A DNA stretch of 64,000 nt, taken from the NCBI GenBank assembly GCA_026214975.1, contig CM047806.1, forward strand, positions 102,281,897 through 102,345,896, in the 5' to 3' direction. This DNA is from Gentiana macrophylla. Lineage: Eukaryota; Streptophyta; Magnoliopsida; Gentianales; Gentianaceae. Numbering within the stretch: the first letter of the stretch is position 1; each line of letters starts with the position of its first letter. The translations under genes and the position numbers were made by a program. Under the pieces are notes generated by a model. The model saw nothing but the letters and a program-made list of their open reading frames with translations. It did no database searches and had not been told where the DNA came from. Below, piece after piece: positions 23,959 through 36,759 of the stretch.

Positions 23959-24760
23959 ATGTCTACTCAAATTTACCTTTCTTCATCTAAAAATTAACGG
24001 AAACAACTTTAAGAAATGGAAGAGTAACTTAAGCGTGGTACTCACATATGAGAATGTGCAACACGTACTCACTTTGGAATGCCCTACGTGGCGATCCAAA
24101 ACCTGTAAAGCCGAGATCGAGCAGCGTAATCGTTGGATCGAAGCCGACAACCGGGCTCGTGGGCTCATCCTGGCGGCGATGTCGAGAGGTCATTAGGACC
24201 CAGATTGAGGAGTTTGAGTCTGCAGGAGAAATCATGCGGAAACTTACTACGATGTTTGGATCACCTAGCAACCAAGCAAGACACGATGCCATCAGGTTGG
24301 CTGTTAACACGAAACTGAAGAAGGGTCAAGCGGTGAATGGTCATGTTTTGAATATGATCAGTTACTTCAACGACGCCGGTATTCATGAATCAAAGTTTGA
24401 TGAGGCAACTCAAGTATCAATGATTTTGGAATCGTTGACTCCTGAGTTTATCCCGTTCAAAACTCAGTATCTGATGGGCAAATATGAATTATCCATGACA
24501 CAGATATTGAATGAGCTGACAATCTACGAGGGCCTACTATCGAAAGATAAAGCCCAAGTAGGGGATAAGAAAGCCGAAGCCAATATGGCCGAAGCTAAGT
24601 CTTCAAACAAGCCTAAGGCAAAACCGAAGAAGAAGGAAATGTTGCACTGTGCCCAAACCAATGAAGAAAAGAGACGCGAAAGCCAAGAAAACGCGAGGCC
24701 AAGCCCAAGGGCAAATGCTTTTCTTGTAAGGAGGTAGGACATTGGAGACACCATTGTCCG
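23959..24760 (+). pseudogene. E3 gag with zinc knuckle, frameshifted
   Basis: An ATG at 23959 opens a short stretch that shifts frame after about 12 codons. The main open part (24048-24737) carries the copia gag core, including LNELTIYEGLLSK, followed by a lysine-rich tail. A CCHC zinc knuckle with spacing C-X2-C-X4-H-X4-C lies at 24716-24757 in another frame. The product would package element RNA. At least two frameshifts separate these parts. Confidence 0.8.
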
Positions 24761-24839
24761 AGAATATCTTCGTGATGTAAAAGATGGCAAAGTCAAAGTG
24801 TCATTGGAAAAGATAAGAAAGGTAATTTAGAATTACTAT

Positions 24840-27800
24840 TCTTGGAATCTTTTAATGTAGCTAAAGATGTGTCCAATTGGATACTTGATCTGGAGCTACT
24901 AACCATGTATGTTCTTCATTGCAGATTCTTAGTTCTTATGAGGAGTTGGAAGAGGGTTCTCAAGTGATGCGAGTAGCACTTGGGGCGCATTTCAAGCGGC
25001 TAAAGCAATTGGGGCTGTGGATTTGCATTTCAATAATAGAATTTTACATTTAGACAATGTTTATTTTATTCCCAATTTCAGGAGAAATTTGATTTCTTAT
25101 TCTGCTTGGTTGAACAATCATTTTCTGTTTCATTTATGAATGGTGAATTTGTTATTTCAAAAATGGTTTTGAATTATGTTCAACTACTGAATGAAAATGG
25201 TTTATATTTTGTAAAACCACATAAAGCTCCCTACTTAATTCAAAAATGTTTAAAATCGCTCATCAAAGATCTCGCTAAAAGGCGTAAAGTTTCTCAAATA
25301 AAGAAGATAAAACATACTTGTGGCATCTAAGGCTCGGCCATATTTCCTTGGAAAGACTCAAAAGACTAGAAAAGGCTCATGCCTTAGGTGAGTCATCTGT
25401 TGACACACTTGCTGTCTGCGAGTGTTGCCTGGAGGAAAAATGACTAAGCGTCCCTTCTCATCAAAGGGTAAAGGGCCCACGGGGAACTCTAGACTTAGTG
25501 CATTCGGACCTTTGTGGTCCGATGAGCGTACAAGCTGTGAGGCGGATACGAGTATTTCGTGACTTTCATTGATGACTACTCGAGATTCGGTTATGTTTAT
25601 CTCTGCATATAGAAATCGAGGCTTTTGGAAAGTTCAAGGAGTTCCAAGCGTAAGCCGAAAGGCAACTAGGCAAGTCATTGAAATGCCTCCACTCGGATCG
25701 TGGAGGTGAGTATTTAGATCTTGAGTTCATTGACTACTTGGTGAAAATGGGATTTGTTTCCAACGTTCGGCGCTGAGACACCTCAAAGAAATGGAGTTCT
25801 TTGAGAGGAGAAACAGGACATTGATCAACATGGTAAGATCAATGATGAGCTACGCCTCACTACCTATATCCTTTTGGGGTTATGCTTTAGAAGCAGCGGT
25901 CTACATTTTGAATGCAGTACCGTCCAAGTCTGTCGAAAAGACACCCATGAAATGTGGTCGCGACATCGCGAAAGCATGCGTCACTTCCGCATATGGGGTT
26001 GTCCTGCACATCTGCTAATGGACAACACTACCAAGCTACAATCACGTACGAAAGTATGTCTATTTGTAGGCTATCCAAAAGGTACACGTGGTGGTCTATT
26101 TTACGATCCGGAAGATAACAAAGTGCTAGTCTCGACTAACGCTACGTTTTTGGAGGAAAGTTATATGAAAGACCACAGACCTCGAAGTAAAATTGTACTA
26201 GAGGAATTACTCTCCGATAACATCAAACCTATTGTGGTCTGCCGATGTCCCTATAAACAACACGAATGATACAACAATCACTTCCGGCGTTCTGTTCCAC
26301 CCCCGACGTCTCATGAGAGTGGTTCGCCACCGGCTCGATGCGGCATGAATTTAGAGGCAAATGTAGTCGCCTCGATGGGGTGGAAGATGATCCTTTGACC
26401 TATAAGAAGGCCTTGGCTGGATCATGATAAGGATAAATGGATTGACGCTATGAATCAAGAGATGGAGTCAATGTACTCTAACTCGATCTGAAACTTGTAG
26501 AACTTCCTCGGGGTGAAAGGCCCATTGGATGTAAATGGCTCTACAAGCGAAAGAGAGGAGTGGATGGGAAGGTCGAAACCTTCAAAGCACGGCTGGTAGC
26601 CAAAGGTTACACACAGCGAGAGGGTATTGACTACGAGGAAACCTTCTCACCTGTGGCCATGATGAAAACCATCCGCATCCTCATTTCGATTGCTGCATGT
26701 CTGGATTATGAGATCTGGCAAATGGATGTTAAGACAGCATTTTTAAACGGCTTTCTTGACGAGGAAATCTATATGCAGCAACCAGAGGGATTCATTGAAG
26801 AAGGTCGAGAGCACATGGTGTGCAAGTTGCTTAGATCCATTTATGGTTTGAAGCAAGCATCTCGTTCCTGGTATCATAGATTCGATCACACGATCAAGTC
26901 TTATGATTTCGAACAACACTTTGCTGAATCTTGTGTGTACAAGAAGGTTATCAAAGATAGTGTTGTATTTCTCGTGTTGTACGTCGATGACATACTCCTA
27001 ATTGGCAACAATAAGGGGATGATGTCCGACGTAAAAAGTTGGTTGACCACGCAATTCCAAATGAAAGATTTGGGAGAAGCGAGTTATGTTCTAGGGATCC
27101 AAATTATAAGGGATCGCAAGAACAGGATGTTGGCTCTGTCCCAAGCAACTTATATAGATAAGGTGCTAGCACGCTTCAGTATGGAAAACGCAAAGAAGGG
27201 TTTTCTACCAACCCGTCACGGCGTGTACCTCTCTAAGACTCAGGGGCCTCAAACCCCACGAAGAGATTGAAGCTATGGGAAGAGTGCCATATGCCTCGGT
27301 CATTGGTAGTCTTATGTATGCCATGAGGTGTACGAGACACGACATTTGTTACGGCGTTGGATTAGTCGGCCGTTTTCAGTCAAATCCAGGCAACCGCGAC
27401 CGACAAAGATAAAAGAATCTCATCAAATATTTGAAGAGAACCGTAAATTATATGCTCGCCTATTCGAGTGGGAGTTTGGAGCTAGCGGGATACACCGATT
27501 CGATTTTGATCAGACAGAGATGATTCAAATCTACCTCTCGGTTCGGTGTTTACGCTTGGTGGCGGTGCGATTGAATGGAGAAGCCAAAAGCAATCCAAAG
27601 ACCGATTCAACAATGGAAGCCGAGTTCATAAGCGGCCTCGGAGGCGACTAAAGAAGCGATTTAGTTAAGAAAGTTCATCGGATTAGGCGTTGTCCCGAAT
27701 CTTTGAGGATCCTATTACTCTCTATTGTGATAACAATGGGGCCATTGCCAACTCTAGAGAACCTCGAAAACACAATGAAGTCGAAGCATATAGAGAGGAA

Positions 27801-27906
27801 ATCTTGGGTGATCAATGATTTTGTCGATAGAGGTGACATTTCCGTCCGTAAAATTGCCTCCGCCGATAATCCTGTGATCCATTCACCAAGACGCTTTGCC
27901 GATTGA
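24840..27906 (+). pseudogene. E3 pol: GAG-pre, integrase, RT, RNase H (broken)
   Basis: Copia pol in several frames. GAG-pre (LWHLRLGHIS-like) lies at about 25317-25440, and integrase with FIDDYSRFGYV near 25570. The integrase C-terminus with HFRIWGCPAH and FVGYPKGT is at about 25980-26120. RT is at 26560-27270 with [42 protein letters not shown] and the catalytic YVDDILLIG. RNase H remnants end with KSKHIERK and KIASADNP at 27780-27870. No clear protease was identified. The many small indels make this copy non-functional as written. Confidence 0.88.
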
Positions 27907-28041
27907 AGCTTTTAGTCGACACTTGGAGACTATAGGTATTAGAGACATGTCTCATTTGCTTTAGAGCAAGTGGGAGTGATAGTTTGCTGTATTTTAAATA
28001 ATAGGGTGTGCTCTAAAACAATTAATCACAAGCTTTCGTGC

Positions 28042-28052
28042 AAGTGGGAGAT
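28042..28052 (+). other. E3 polypurine tract
   Basis: AAGTGGGAGAT directly before the TGTTAGG start of the 3' LTR, a classic copia polypurine tract. Confidence 0.85.
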
Positions 28053-29880
28053 TGTTAGGTGTGATGCCCGAAAGACAATTTTTGTAATTGTTTTATTTAA
28101 TAAATGAAATGGTGTTATTATTCATATTTATTATTCTCATAATCACCGATGTGACAATAGTATTTACACTACAGAAAACCCTGAGTATATCGTTTATGTA
28201 ATCACTTAACTCAGTGTATGAGACATACACGGGAGGATTGAGTTAGTGAAGATGTACTTAAAATACAATTAGTCCGTAGTAAAGTTAATCGAGAGTATCG
28301 GGTCTCCCTTTAACGTTACTATTAATGCGCCCATAACACGATAGGTGTGATCGTCTTATCCGGACTTTCGGTTAAGGAACCTAATGGGGCATTTATATAT
28401 GATAGATATATCATATAGAATCGGACCGATTTGATCTGAGTTCTCAATATAATTCGTAATTGAGAAGTCTTATCGAATCATTAGATGATCATATTATGGA
28501 TATATCTTAATCTGAGGTGATCACGATCAAGCGCTTGAATCGCATGAGGTTTGACTTGACGGTTAAGGATTACACCGAGTCTGTGATCCGAATTACCTCA
28601 TCTTGGCATTGTCTTCGATTGAGTGAGTAGTCTGTGTTATCACGAGATACGGAATCCATTCCTTCCATTTATGGAAGTAGATGATAGACGATTCCTTTAT
28701 GAGTTAATCCTAGACATTGATCGATCCATGGGATTCATATTACACCGATTAGCTACCAAAGAGTTATTTGAATTATTGATCACTTAGGGGTTAACGGTAA
28801 GTAAGGACAAGATGTTCTCGAAAAGGGTTAACGGTAACTTCCGATTTAGAATGAAACAGTCTATGGAGGATTAATCCATATGAAATGATTATATCAAAGG
28901 GCGCTTGTTACTTTCGTGAGGAGATAAATATAATCTTATAATCGGAGGAGTGCGATCACGGGATTATGGTGGCATATTCTCGTGATTGATTTATCGAATA
29001 TATAATTGTTCATTAAATCACGATAATTATTTATTTGATTTATCGAAGCCACGATTATTAGTCCATGGTCCCCGACGTGCCTCCTAATATAGCATGTATA
29101 TTCTCGGACGTCGAATCCTAATAATATTGATTTAGTTCATGTTGGACTTTATTAAAACGATATGTGAATTAATTGTTTAGTGGACTATTAAATTAGTTGG
29201 GCTAAATAATTAAATATGTGGAAAAGACATTTTCCATAATCTTGGCCCAAATTGTTGTGTAATGGCAAAATTAATATTGACTAGGTCAATAAAAGTTGTG
29301 GCGCCTCATATGTCCTTTTTAACAAGGAATTAGTTTTCTTGTGTGTTAAAAAGACATGTGCATAAAATATTTATTGGATAAATATTTATGGTAATAAATA
29401 AAGATAAATATTATTTTTAGATTTGTTCTAAAATATTATGAGATTATCTTTTATTTATGGATTTATTTATTGGAATAATAAAATCCTTGGAGGCTAAGTT
29501 TACTCTTCTATATAAAGAGAGTTATCACAAGCCTCAACACAACAACAACAAATTTCGACTTCTTCCTTTGAAAAAGAGAGAAAAATTTTCGGCCATAGTT
29601 GTAGAGGAAAATCTTAGTGATTTTTCCGGGTAGCATATCGGAGGGGTTCGAGTCTAGAATTCCTTCCACCGGGAATTGCTTGGATCACACGTACGGAAGG
29701 CTGTGGTGCTCATCACATCTACTCCCAATTCATCCTCCTTGCGGTTCTTCGATTTGGATTTCGAGATCCAAAAGGTATGATTTACAAACTCACTTGTAGA
29801 TGTAGATTTGATGTTTTATTACGTATACACATAGATCTAGATCCTTAAATCGCTTCCGTTGCGATGATATTTTACTAACA
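28053..29880 (+). repeat. E3 3' LTR
   Basis: 1828 bp, ending ACTAACA, then the target duplication GACAC. Differences from the 5' copy are mostly small rearrangements around CAG or CTG (for example CACAGTCAAG at 20569 against CACGATCAAG at 28522). Confidence 0.93.
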
Positions 29881-29942
29881 GACACTACTCTTGAACCGTG
29901 GGATGTCTATTTCGAGTGTTACTCGTCGGGACTTCTCGGATA

Positions 29943-30355
29943 CTAGAAAAAACAACAAATCATAATATTAAAGCTCCCACTAGTTTATCGGTTCCAAGTA
30001 CCGTCTAACGAGCAATGCTTTATTTTTTATGATTTTCCGATTTTTTTTATTAGAAAATCTTTCGTACATAGTTCCAATGTTTCTAGAAAAACAACAAATC
30101 ATAGAACTCCCACTAGTTCATTGATTCCAAATATCGTCCAACTAGCGACATTTCATGACTTTCCGGTTTTTCAATTAGAACGGTTACGTGTGTAGTCAGT
30201 TACACTTTTCTAATGTTCAAGAAAAACAACAAGTCATAAAGCTCCCACTAGTTCATCGATTCCAAATATCGTCCAACTAGTAACACTTCATGATTTTCCG
30301 ATTTTTCAATTAGAAAATTACTCGTGTAATCACTACACACTCAAAATTCACTAGA
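29943..30355. repeat. Three tandem units of about 135-140 bp in E4
   Basis: Units begin near 29943, 30083 and 30218. Each shows in order (A)GAAAAACAACAA, CTCCCACTAGTT, a GATTCCAAATATCGTCCAACTAG-like line (variant in the first unit) and a TTTTCAATTAGAA-like line. A partial fourth start may follow at about 30350. Confidence 0.8.
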
Positions 30356-32478
30356 AGAATTTCAAAGTCCGAAATCACCTTTGATCAAACTAAGTTTGTC
30401 TTCCGTTTGACACAAATGACACTAGTGACATACATATATGTCACTCTGGTTTTTAAAAGGCTTAAGAGAAAATATCTCTTTCGAAAAATAATTGCATTAT
30501 CGATTAACTAGTTCAACCTCCTAGTTACTTTCCACTTTTTAACGAAGTCAGTACTAGTCAATTATTAATTTTTAAGCAATTTAGTAAGGGATATAATGCT
30601 GTAAATAAAATGACATATATTAATTCAAGTTTAACACTACTATATGATTTTATTTTAGGAATTGTAAACTATAAGTAAGTCTACTCTACCATTACAAGGT
30701 TTTAACCTCGCATCTCAGTGCCGCCGTAGGGTAGGTCAAAGAGATGACGGTTAAATCGAGACAATCTCATCCATGAATAACTTGTGAGAATTGAACATCC
30801 CACGAGAATCGAACATCCCTTTATTCATTGACTACCTTCCTTTTTTAGCCTAGATATTATCAAGAATATCCTTGATGAGTGTGACCTACTATATCGGATC
30901 TCTTAGTGCGCCCGAGTGTGCCGTCGTAGATAGGTCGGTGACCCGACGAGTACCGGAAATCCTATCCTTTCGAGACCAAGCCATGAATGTTGATAGGGGT
31001 GAACACCATCCGTAGGGGACGAATCAAAGCGCCGCGCGTCACCACCTTCTCTCACTTACTTGTATCTATAGTAGAGGCCGTGGGGTTGGCTATCGCCTCC
31101 CCGCTCCCACTCAATATTTTGGAAATGGTGGTGGGTTAACTAACCACGCCTTTTGATGTTAACATAAAAGCACATCAAATCAAGGATTCCGAATGGTGTC
31201 GGTAACGTAGGCAAGCCTACCCGTCCTATTCGTTGGAACATATCGCGATATCGGTCGAAGTCAGTCAAGAGAGCCCCATTGAGATAAGAAGGAATCACCC
31301 TCCGCCGCCGGTGTAGTTTAGTCTTGCCGGACCCCGTGCATACATCACACACTAGGAGGGTTAAGTCGGTCGAGCGAAGCTCGCTTGACCACCCAACCTA
31401 TAGCTAGCGAACCGTTTTTATCCAAGATTTATTGTTCTTTTACCATCATTCAATCTCGTAGACACTACTTAATCGAAAACGTGATCTCGTTTGGGCTTTT
31501 AAGGCGGTTCACCGAGAACCCACACCGAAAGGCTTAACGATTTCATAACCCGTCCTCGGATCTTTAATTAGTTACTAAATTAATTAATTACCACATATTA
31601 ATTAAATTTCAACTAATTACGCGAGTTTGTATACATGCCTATTTTAATTACCAAAATTAAAATTCTACATGTATACATGGAGTGGATTTATGATATGATG
31701 CATGTCATGGCAATTCCGATTTTATATCTATTTTATGATCAAACACATAAAAAATAAATTGCGGAAAAATTTAAATACCGAGATGGATCGTTGGTACCCC
31801 CGACTAACCTATTTTCTAAGGAAAAGTAAAATTTAATCTAAGTCTTCAAATCTCGATCTTCGATTTAGATCTTGAAACATCCGGACCTCGAACCTTCAAT
31901 ATGGACACGAACCACGAGGAGAGGAGGTCGTAATATACCAATATATTATAAAATTGTTTTTTTTTTTTTTTTACAGCATGTCACGGCAGCAAAGTTAAAT
32001 AAAAAAAAAAACTTTTTTTTTTTGGTCAAACCTTACGGCCAATGCAAATACATTAGGTTACAAGAATAAAATTGCTGCCGCCAAAAAAAACAGAATTGCC
32101 GCCGTTGAAAAAAAAGATAATTAAACAATTCGGCCTCCTTCCGTTTTACCTTCTTGATGATCTTCAACACCATGATCTTCGTCGACTCGAACCCGGAACA
32201 AAAATTAAATTACAAAGAAGCCATCTTTACAATTTTCGAGTTGCATAAAATTAAATTACAAGTTCTATGCTCAAGTGATATTAATCAAAAGAGCTACAAA
32301 ATAGATCAACGGGTAAACAATACCAACACAATCCATCTCTTTAACCACAACAATCGCAACATAGAAAAAAATGCATCGGCCCCAACCGAAAAATTGGGAC
32401 ACAAAAACTACATGTTTTCCACTCCTAGATCTAATATTTTATACGTATAAATATAGATCACCAGGCGACTGATACCAC

Positions 32479-34315
32479 TGTTAGTTATACCATCCGCAAC
32501 GGAAGCGATTTAAGGATCTAGATCTATAATTTACACGTAATAAAATAACTAGATCTACTCTACAAGGGGGTTGTAGAACATACCTCTTGGATCTCAAAAT
32601 CCAAGTAGAAGAACCGCAATATGAAGATCAAAGGATAGTGTGAAGAGCACCACGATCTTCCGCACGTGTGATCCGAGCAACTCCCGGTGGAAGGAAATCC
32701 TCGTCTCGAATCCCCCCGATATGCTACCCGGAAAACCTCCAAGATTCTCCCTCTTATTCCCCTTGGCCGAATTTTCCCTTCTTCTCTTTAAGAGATAGAA
32801 GTCGAATTATGTTGTCTCAGATTAGGCAGGAGAACTCTCTTTATATAGTGAGAGTAATCCTTGTCCTCCAAGGATTTAATAATTAATACAAAATCAATTA
32901 TAATAATCCTATTAAATAAAAGATAATCCTAGAAATATTTAGAACTAATCTAGAATAATCTTTATCTTTATTTTTTTCCATAAAATATTTATCTAATAAA
33001 TATTTGTGCACATGTCTTATTAATCCACAAGAAAACAATTTCTTATTCCATAAATCAATGTGGAGGCCGAAAATTCCCTTGTGACCTAGTCACTATAATT
33101 TTCGACTATGATACACTTTTGGGCCAAGATTATGAAAAATGTCTTTTTCACATATTTAATTATTTAGCCCAACTAATTTAATAGTCTACTAAACAATTAA
33201 TTCACATATCGTTTTAATTAAATTCTAATAAGAACTAAATTAATATTATTAGGATTCGACGTCCGAGAATAACTATGATATATTGGAGGCACGCCGAGGA
33301 CCATGGACTAATAATCAGCGGCTCCGATAAATCAAATAAATAATTATCTTACGAACAGAATAATTATATTCGATAAATTAATCACAGGAATATGCCATCA
33401 TAATCCCGTGACTGCACTCCTCCGATTATAAGATTATATTTATCTCCTCACGAGAATGATAATAAGCGTCTATTGATATAATCATTACATATGGATTAAT
33501 CCTCCATAGACTGTTCATTCTAAATCGGGAAGTTACCGTTAACCCTTTTTAAAACCTCTTATCCTTATTTACCATTAACCCCCTAGTGATCAATTAATTC
33601 ATACAACTCACTAGTAGCTAATCAGTGTAATATGAACTCCATGGATCGATCAGTTTATAGGATTAACAAATAAGGGAACTGTCTATCTACTTCCATAAAT
33701 GGAAGGAATGGATTCCGTATCTGTGATAACACAGACTACTCACTCAATCCAGTATAATGCCAAGATGGGGTAATTCATATCACAGACTCAGTGTAATCCT
33801 TAACCGTCAAGTCAAACCTCATACTGATTCAAGTAGTTGACTGTGATCGCCTCAGGATTAAGATATATCCATAAATATGATCATCGATTGATTCGATAAG
33901 ACTTCTCGATTACGGAATTATATCATGAACTCTAATCAAATCGGTCCAAATTTATATATATATCTATCATATATAAATGCCCCACTAGGTTCTCTTAACC
34001 GAAAGTCCGGATAAGACAATCACACCTATTGTGTTCTCAGCATTAATAGCATGTTAAAGGAGAGACCCGATACTCTCGATTAACTTCACTACGGGCTAAT
34101 TGTATTTTAAGTACATCTTCACTAACTCAATCCTCCCGTGTATATCCCATACACTGAGTTAAGTGATTACATAAACGATAGACTTTAGGGTTTTCTGTAG
34201 TGTAAATACTATTGTCACATCGGTGAATATGAGAAATAATAAATATGAATAATAATGCCAATTCATTCATTAAATAAAACAATTAAAAATTGTCTTTCGG
34301 GCATAACACCTAACA
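32479..34315 (-). repeat. E4 5' LTR
   Basis: 1837 bp, in inverted orientation to the E3 LTRs. Plus-strand reading begins TGTTAGTTATACC at the inner end and finishes AACACCTAACA at the outer end. The PBS complement GCGACTGATACCA is at about 32465-32477. Confidence 0.92.
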
Positions 34316-35522
34316 AATACTGCATTTCTACTTGGTGATTTAGATGAAGAGGTTTATATGAGACCTTCACCTGGTTTATTTGTTTGAAACTCCAAACAAG
34401 TATGTAAATTGACTAAATCTCTTTATGGTCTTAGACAGGCTAGTAGGCAATGGAATGCCAAGCTCACAGATGCACTTCTTGAAGCAGGTTACACACAATC
34501 CAAGAATGGTCATTGCCTTTTTACCAAAGGCCAAGGTTCTACTTTCATTGCCTTCCTAGTCTATGTGGATGATATAGTGGTAGGCAATCCTAATCTGCAA
34601 GCAATACAGGCTCTTAAAGACCTCCTACATCATACATTCACCATCAAGGACTTGGGAACTTTGAAGTACTTTTTAGGATATGAAGTTGCAAGATCTGAAC
34701 GTGGAATTATAATGAACCAGAGAAAGTATTGTCTGGATTTGTTAAAGGAGTTTGGTTATCTAGGTGCTAAACCTTCTACTATTCCTATGGATCCAAAAGT
34801 GAAGCTTGAACCTAAAGATTCTCCTCTTCTCTCAGACAATAGGTATTACAGGAAGTCTTGTAGGAAAATTACTATATCTTAGTAATACCAGGCCTGATAT
34901 TGCTTTTCCAGTACAGCAACTTAGTCAATTCTTAGATGCTCCAACAGAAAACCATTTGGCTGCTGCTCACAAACTACTAAAGTTTCTCAAAGCTGCTACT
35001 GGCCAGGGTTTATTATTTCCATCTAGTGGTACACCAGTCCTAAAAGCCTTAAGTGATTCTAATTGGGTAGGCTGTCTAGAAACAAGAAGCTCCATATCTG
35101 GTTACACAGTATTCCTAGGGGATTCCCTGATTTCTTGGAAATGTAAGAAGCAGACAATAGTCAGTAGGAGTAGTTCAGAGGCTGAATATAGAGCCATGGC
35201 TCATACAACATGTGAGATTCAGTGGGCTTCTTTACCTATTAACTAACTTTCAGGTGCCTCATTCAATAGTAGTTCAACTCTTTTATGCCAATCAAAGTGC
35301 TACATACATAGTGGAAAATCTAGTTTTCCATGAGAGTACTGAACACATAGACATGACTGTCATTTTGTAAGGGAAAAGTATCAACAAAAGATACTCACAC
35401 ATCTTCATGTCAAAAGTAAAGATAATCTAGCATATATCCTCACCAAACCTGTTGACAAGGCAACCTTTTCCAGACTCTTACCAAGATATCCTATACACAA
35501 CATCTTTGCAGCTCCAAATGCA
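34316..35522 (+). pseudogene. E5 pol fragment: RT C-terminal half and RNase H
   Basis: Starts in the RT phrase LGDLDEEVYMRPSPG, followed by a TGA and then SLYGLRQASRQWN and the catalytic YVDDIVVGN in the frame 34409-34882. A frameshift leads into 34806-35246 with TRPDIAFPVQQLSQF, the RNase H phrase SDSNWVGCLETRSSISGY and SRSSSEAEYRAMA. Downstream, a degraded end with TEHIDM and ILTKPVDK runs to about 35522. The product would be the polymerase and RNase H part of the copia polyprotein; several stops and one frameshift abolish it. Confidence 0.88.
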
Positions 35523-35581
35523 TAATGCACAAGGTAGATTGCAAGTTGTACTTTGGCACCAAACTACAACTTGAGAAGGGG

Positions 35582-35969
35582 TGTTGCAGATCATCTACCA
35601 AATGCATAATGCACAAGGTAGATTGCCAGGACAAAACTCAAGACTGCCTGAACAAGACTCAAGACATGGAGCTGAAAACAGAAGACACACCAAATGCCAC
35701 TAGGGCATTTGGTCGAACACATGATAACATAAACGGTTGGAGACAGTTGAAAGTTGTTGGAGTTGTTGTAACTAACTTAATTAGTAGCTGATTAATCGAA
35801 TGTATGGTGTATATATACTGTATATTACATAGAATAATCATTAGTTGTAAACTTGAATCAATGATATGAATAAAATTCTCTTTTCTATGTTTTTCCTCTT
35901 TCCTCTAAAGTTATAGTCTACTTTTCTTGCTTCTTGATATGTTCTTCATTTCGATGAAGTTTTGCAACA
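35582..35969 (+). repeat. E5 3' LTR
   Basis: 388 bp with perfect 6-bp ends TGTTGC and GCAACA, preceded by the polypurine GAGAAGGGG. A TATA-rich stretch lies near 35809-35820 and AATAAAA near 35870, giving a plausible U3-R arrangement. Confidence 0.82.
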
Positions 35970-36759
35970 CGGATTTGTTAGAATTTAAGAGATTCCTCCA
36001 GGATTTTTTTTTTTCTCTCTCTGTATAGTTCCAACTATGCCACAGGAGTTGGATTCTATTTTTCTAACAACTGATACACATTGAGGGCAGTTTTATTTGG
36101 ACAAGAAATAAACTCCCATCGGTTATTAAATATTTTTTATATATAAGTTTTAAAAATAATAAGAAAATGAAAAAGAGAAATTAAAAATTCCAAAATTTCT
36201 TTGAAAGACAACTTTGTCCTTTTTCGAAAATCCAGGATATCACATAATCAATGTCCGAAATACAAGCCATCGTGATGTCATGGCACTTGTACAATTTTTC
36301 TTCTGAGCTTAAATTTCTTAATTACCCGTTGCATTGTCCGTTACTACTACAGTGTAGTGGCCTTGTAGTACCTCGAAACATTTTATGGATATGGAGAGCC
36401 GGTGAACGTAAAACAAGAACAAGGATCGAACAATGCGTCTGACTTTGCTGGCGTGCATGATTCTTTCCACCTGAACAGAAGAAGTTTTTGCTCTCATAAT
36501 TTTCTATAGCGGTTGGTTTAGGCAGGTGCAGGTTGTCCCGGTGTTTCGTTATTTAGGTTTTAGTCCAGTTTGATGCTGGGATGTAGTCCAACCTGTTGCT
36601 GATTGTTTCTGGTTCGTTTCGTTGTTTTTTTTCGGGTGTTAGTCCGGAAAAAAACACCATTTTGAACATTAATAAGATAACGAAATCGACACAAAATTAA
36701 ATACATAAATTTCAGTGACCCCCTACTTAAAACATTCCTTCTCAGTTACTCTAATATAG
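35970..36759. other. Host spacer between E5 and the XLG gene
   Basis: About 790 bp, AT-rich, with a T run near 36005. No gene or recognisable element seen; the open frame at 36251-36442 has no support. Confidence 0.5.

Larger units (their letters stand above)
20096..29880 (+). mobile_element. E3: Ty1/copia retrotransposon, complete but decayed
   Basis: Two LTRs of about 1.83 kb (20096-21925 and 28053-29880) and the target duplication GACAC on both sides (20091-20095, 29881-29885). The interior runs PBS, a 2-kb untranslated leader, gag, zinc knuckle, integrase, RT and RNase H, then the polypurine tract AAGTGGGAGAT. All ORFs are interrupted by frameshifts. The long leader and long LTRs match the minus-strand neighbour E4, so both belong to one family. 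Confidence 0.93.
29886..34315 (-). mobile_element. E4: non-autonomous copia-type element, 5' part, minus strand
   Basis: The LTR at 32479-34315 reads on the minus strand and matches the E3 LTRs; it is followed by the same PBS variant. The leader at about 30600-32478 matches the E3 leader. Near 30600, about where gag should begin, similarity stops and no gag or pol follows; instead there is non-coding sequence with tandem repeats. The element continues through 19281-20090 and 1-1128 off the left edge. Its outer end at 34315 splits the E5 RT frame. AATAC at 34316-34320 is the candidate target duplication, but its partner is not visible. Confidence 0.8.
34316..35969 (+). mobile_element. E5: copia element, 3' part
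   Basis: Begins inside RT at the E4 insertion point and ends with a short LTR at 35582-35969. The upstream half lies beyond the left edge of the window because E4 continues there. It is the oldest layer of the left-hand nest. Confidence 0.88.

Noticed and set aside
29943..30355. Regular repeats considered as a CRISPR-like array
   Set aside because: Units of 135-140 bp with no short repeat/unique spacer pattern, inside a plant retroelement.
36251..36442. 63-codon frame between E5 and the XLG gene
   Set aside because: No resemblance to any family and no splice or promoter context.
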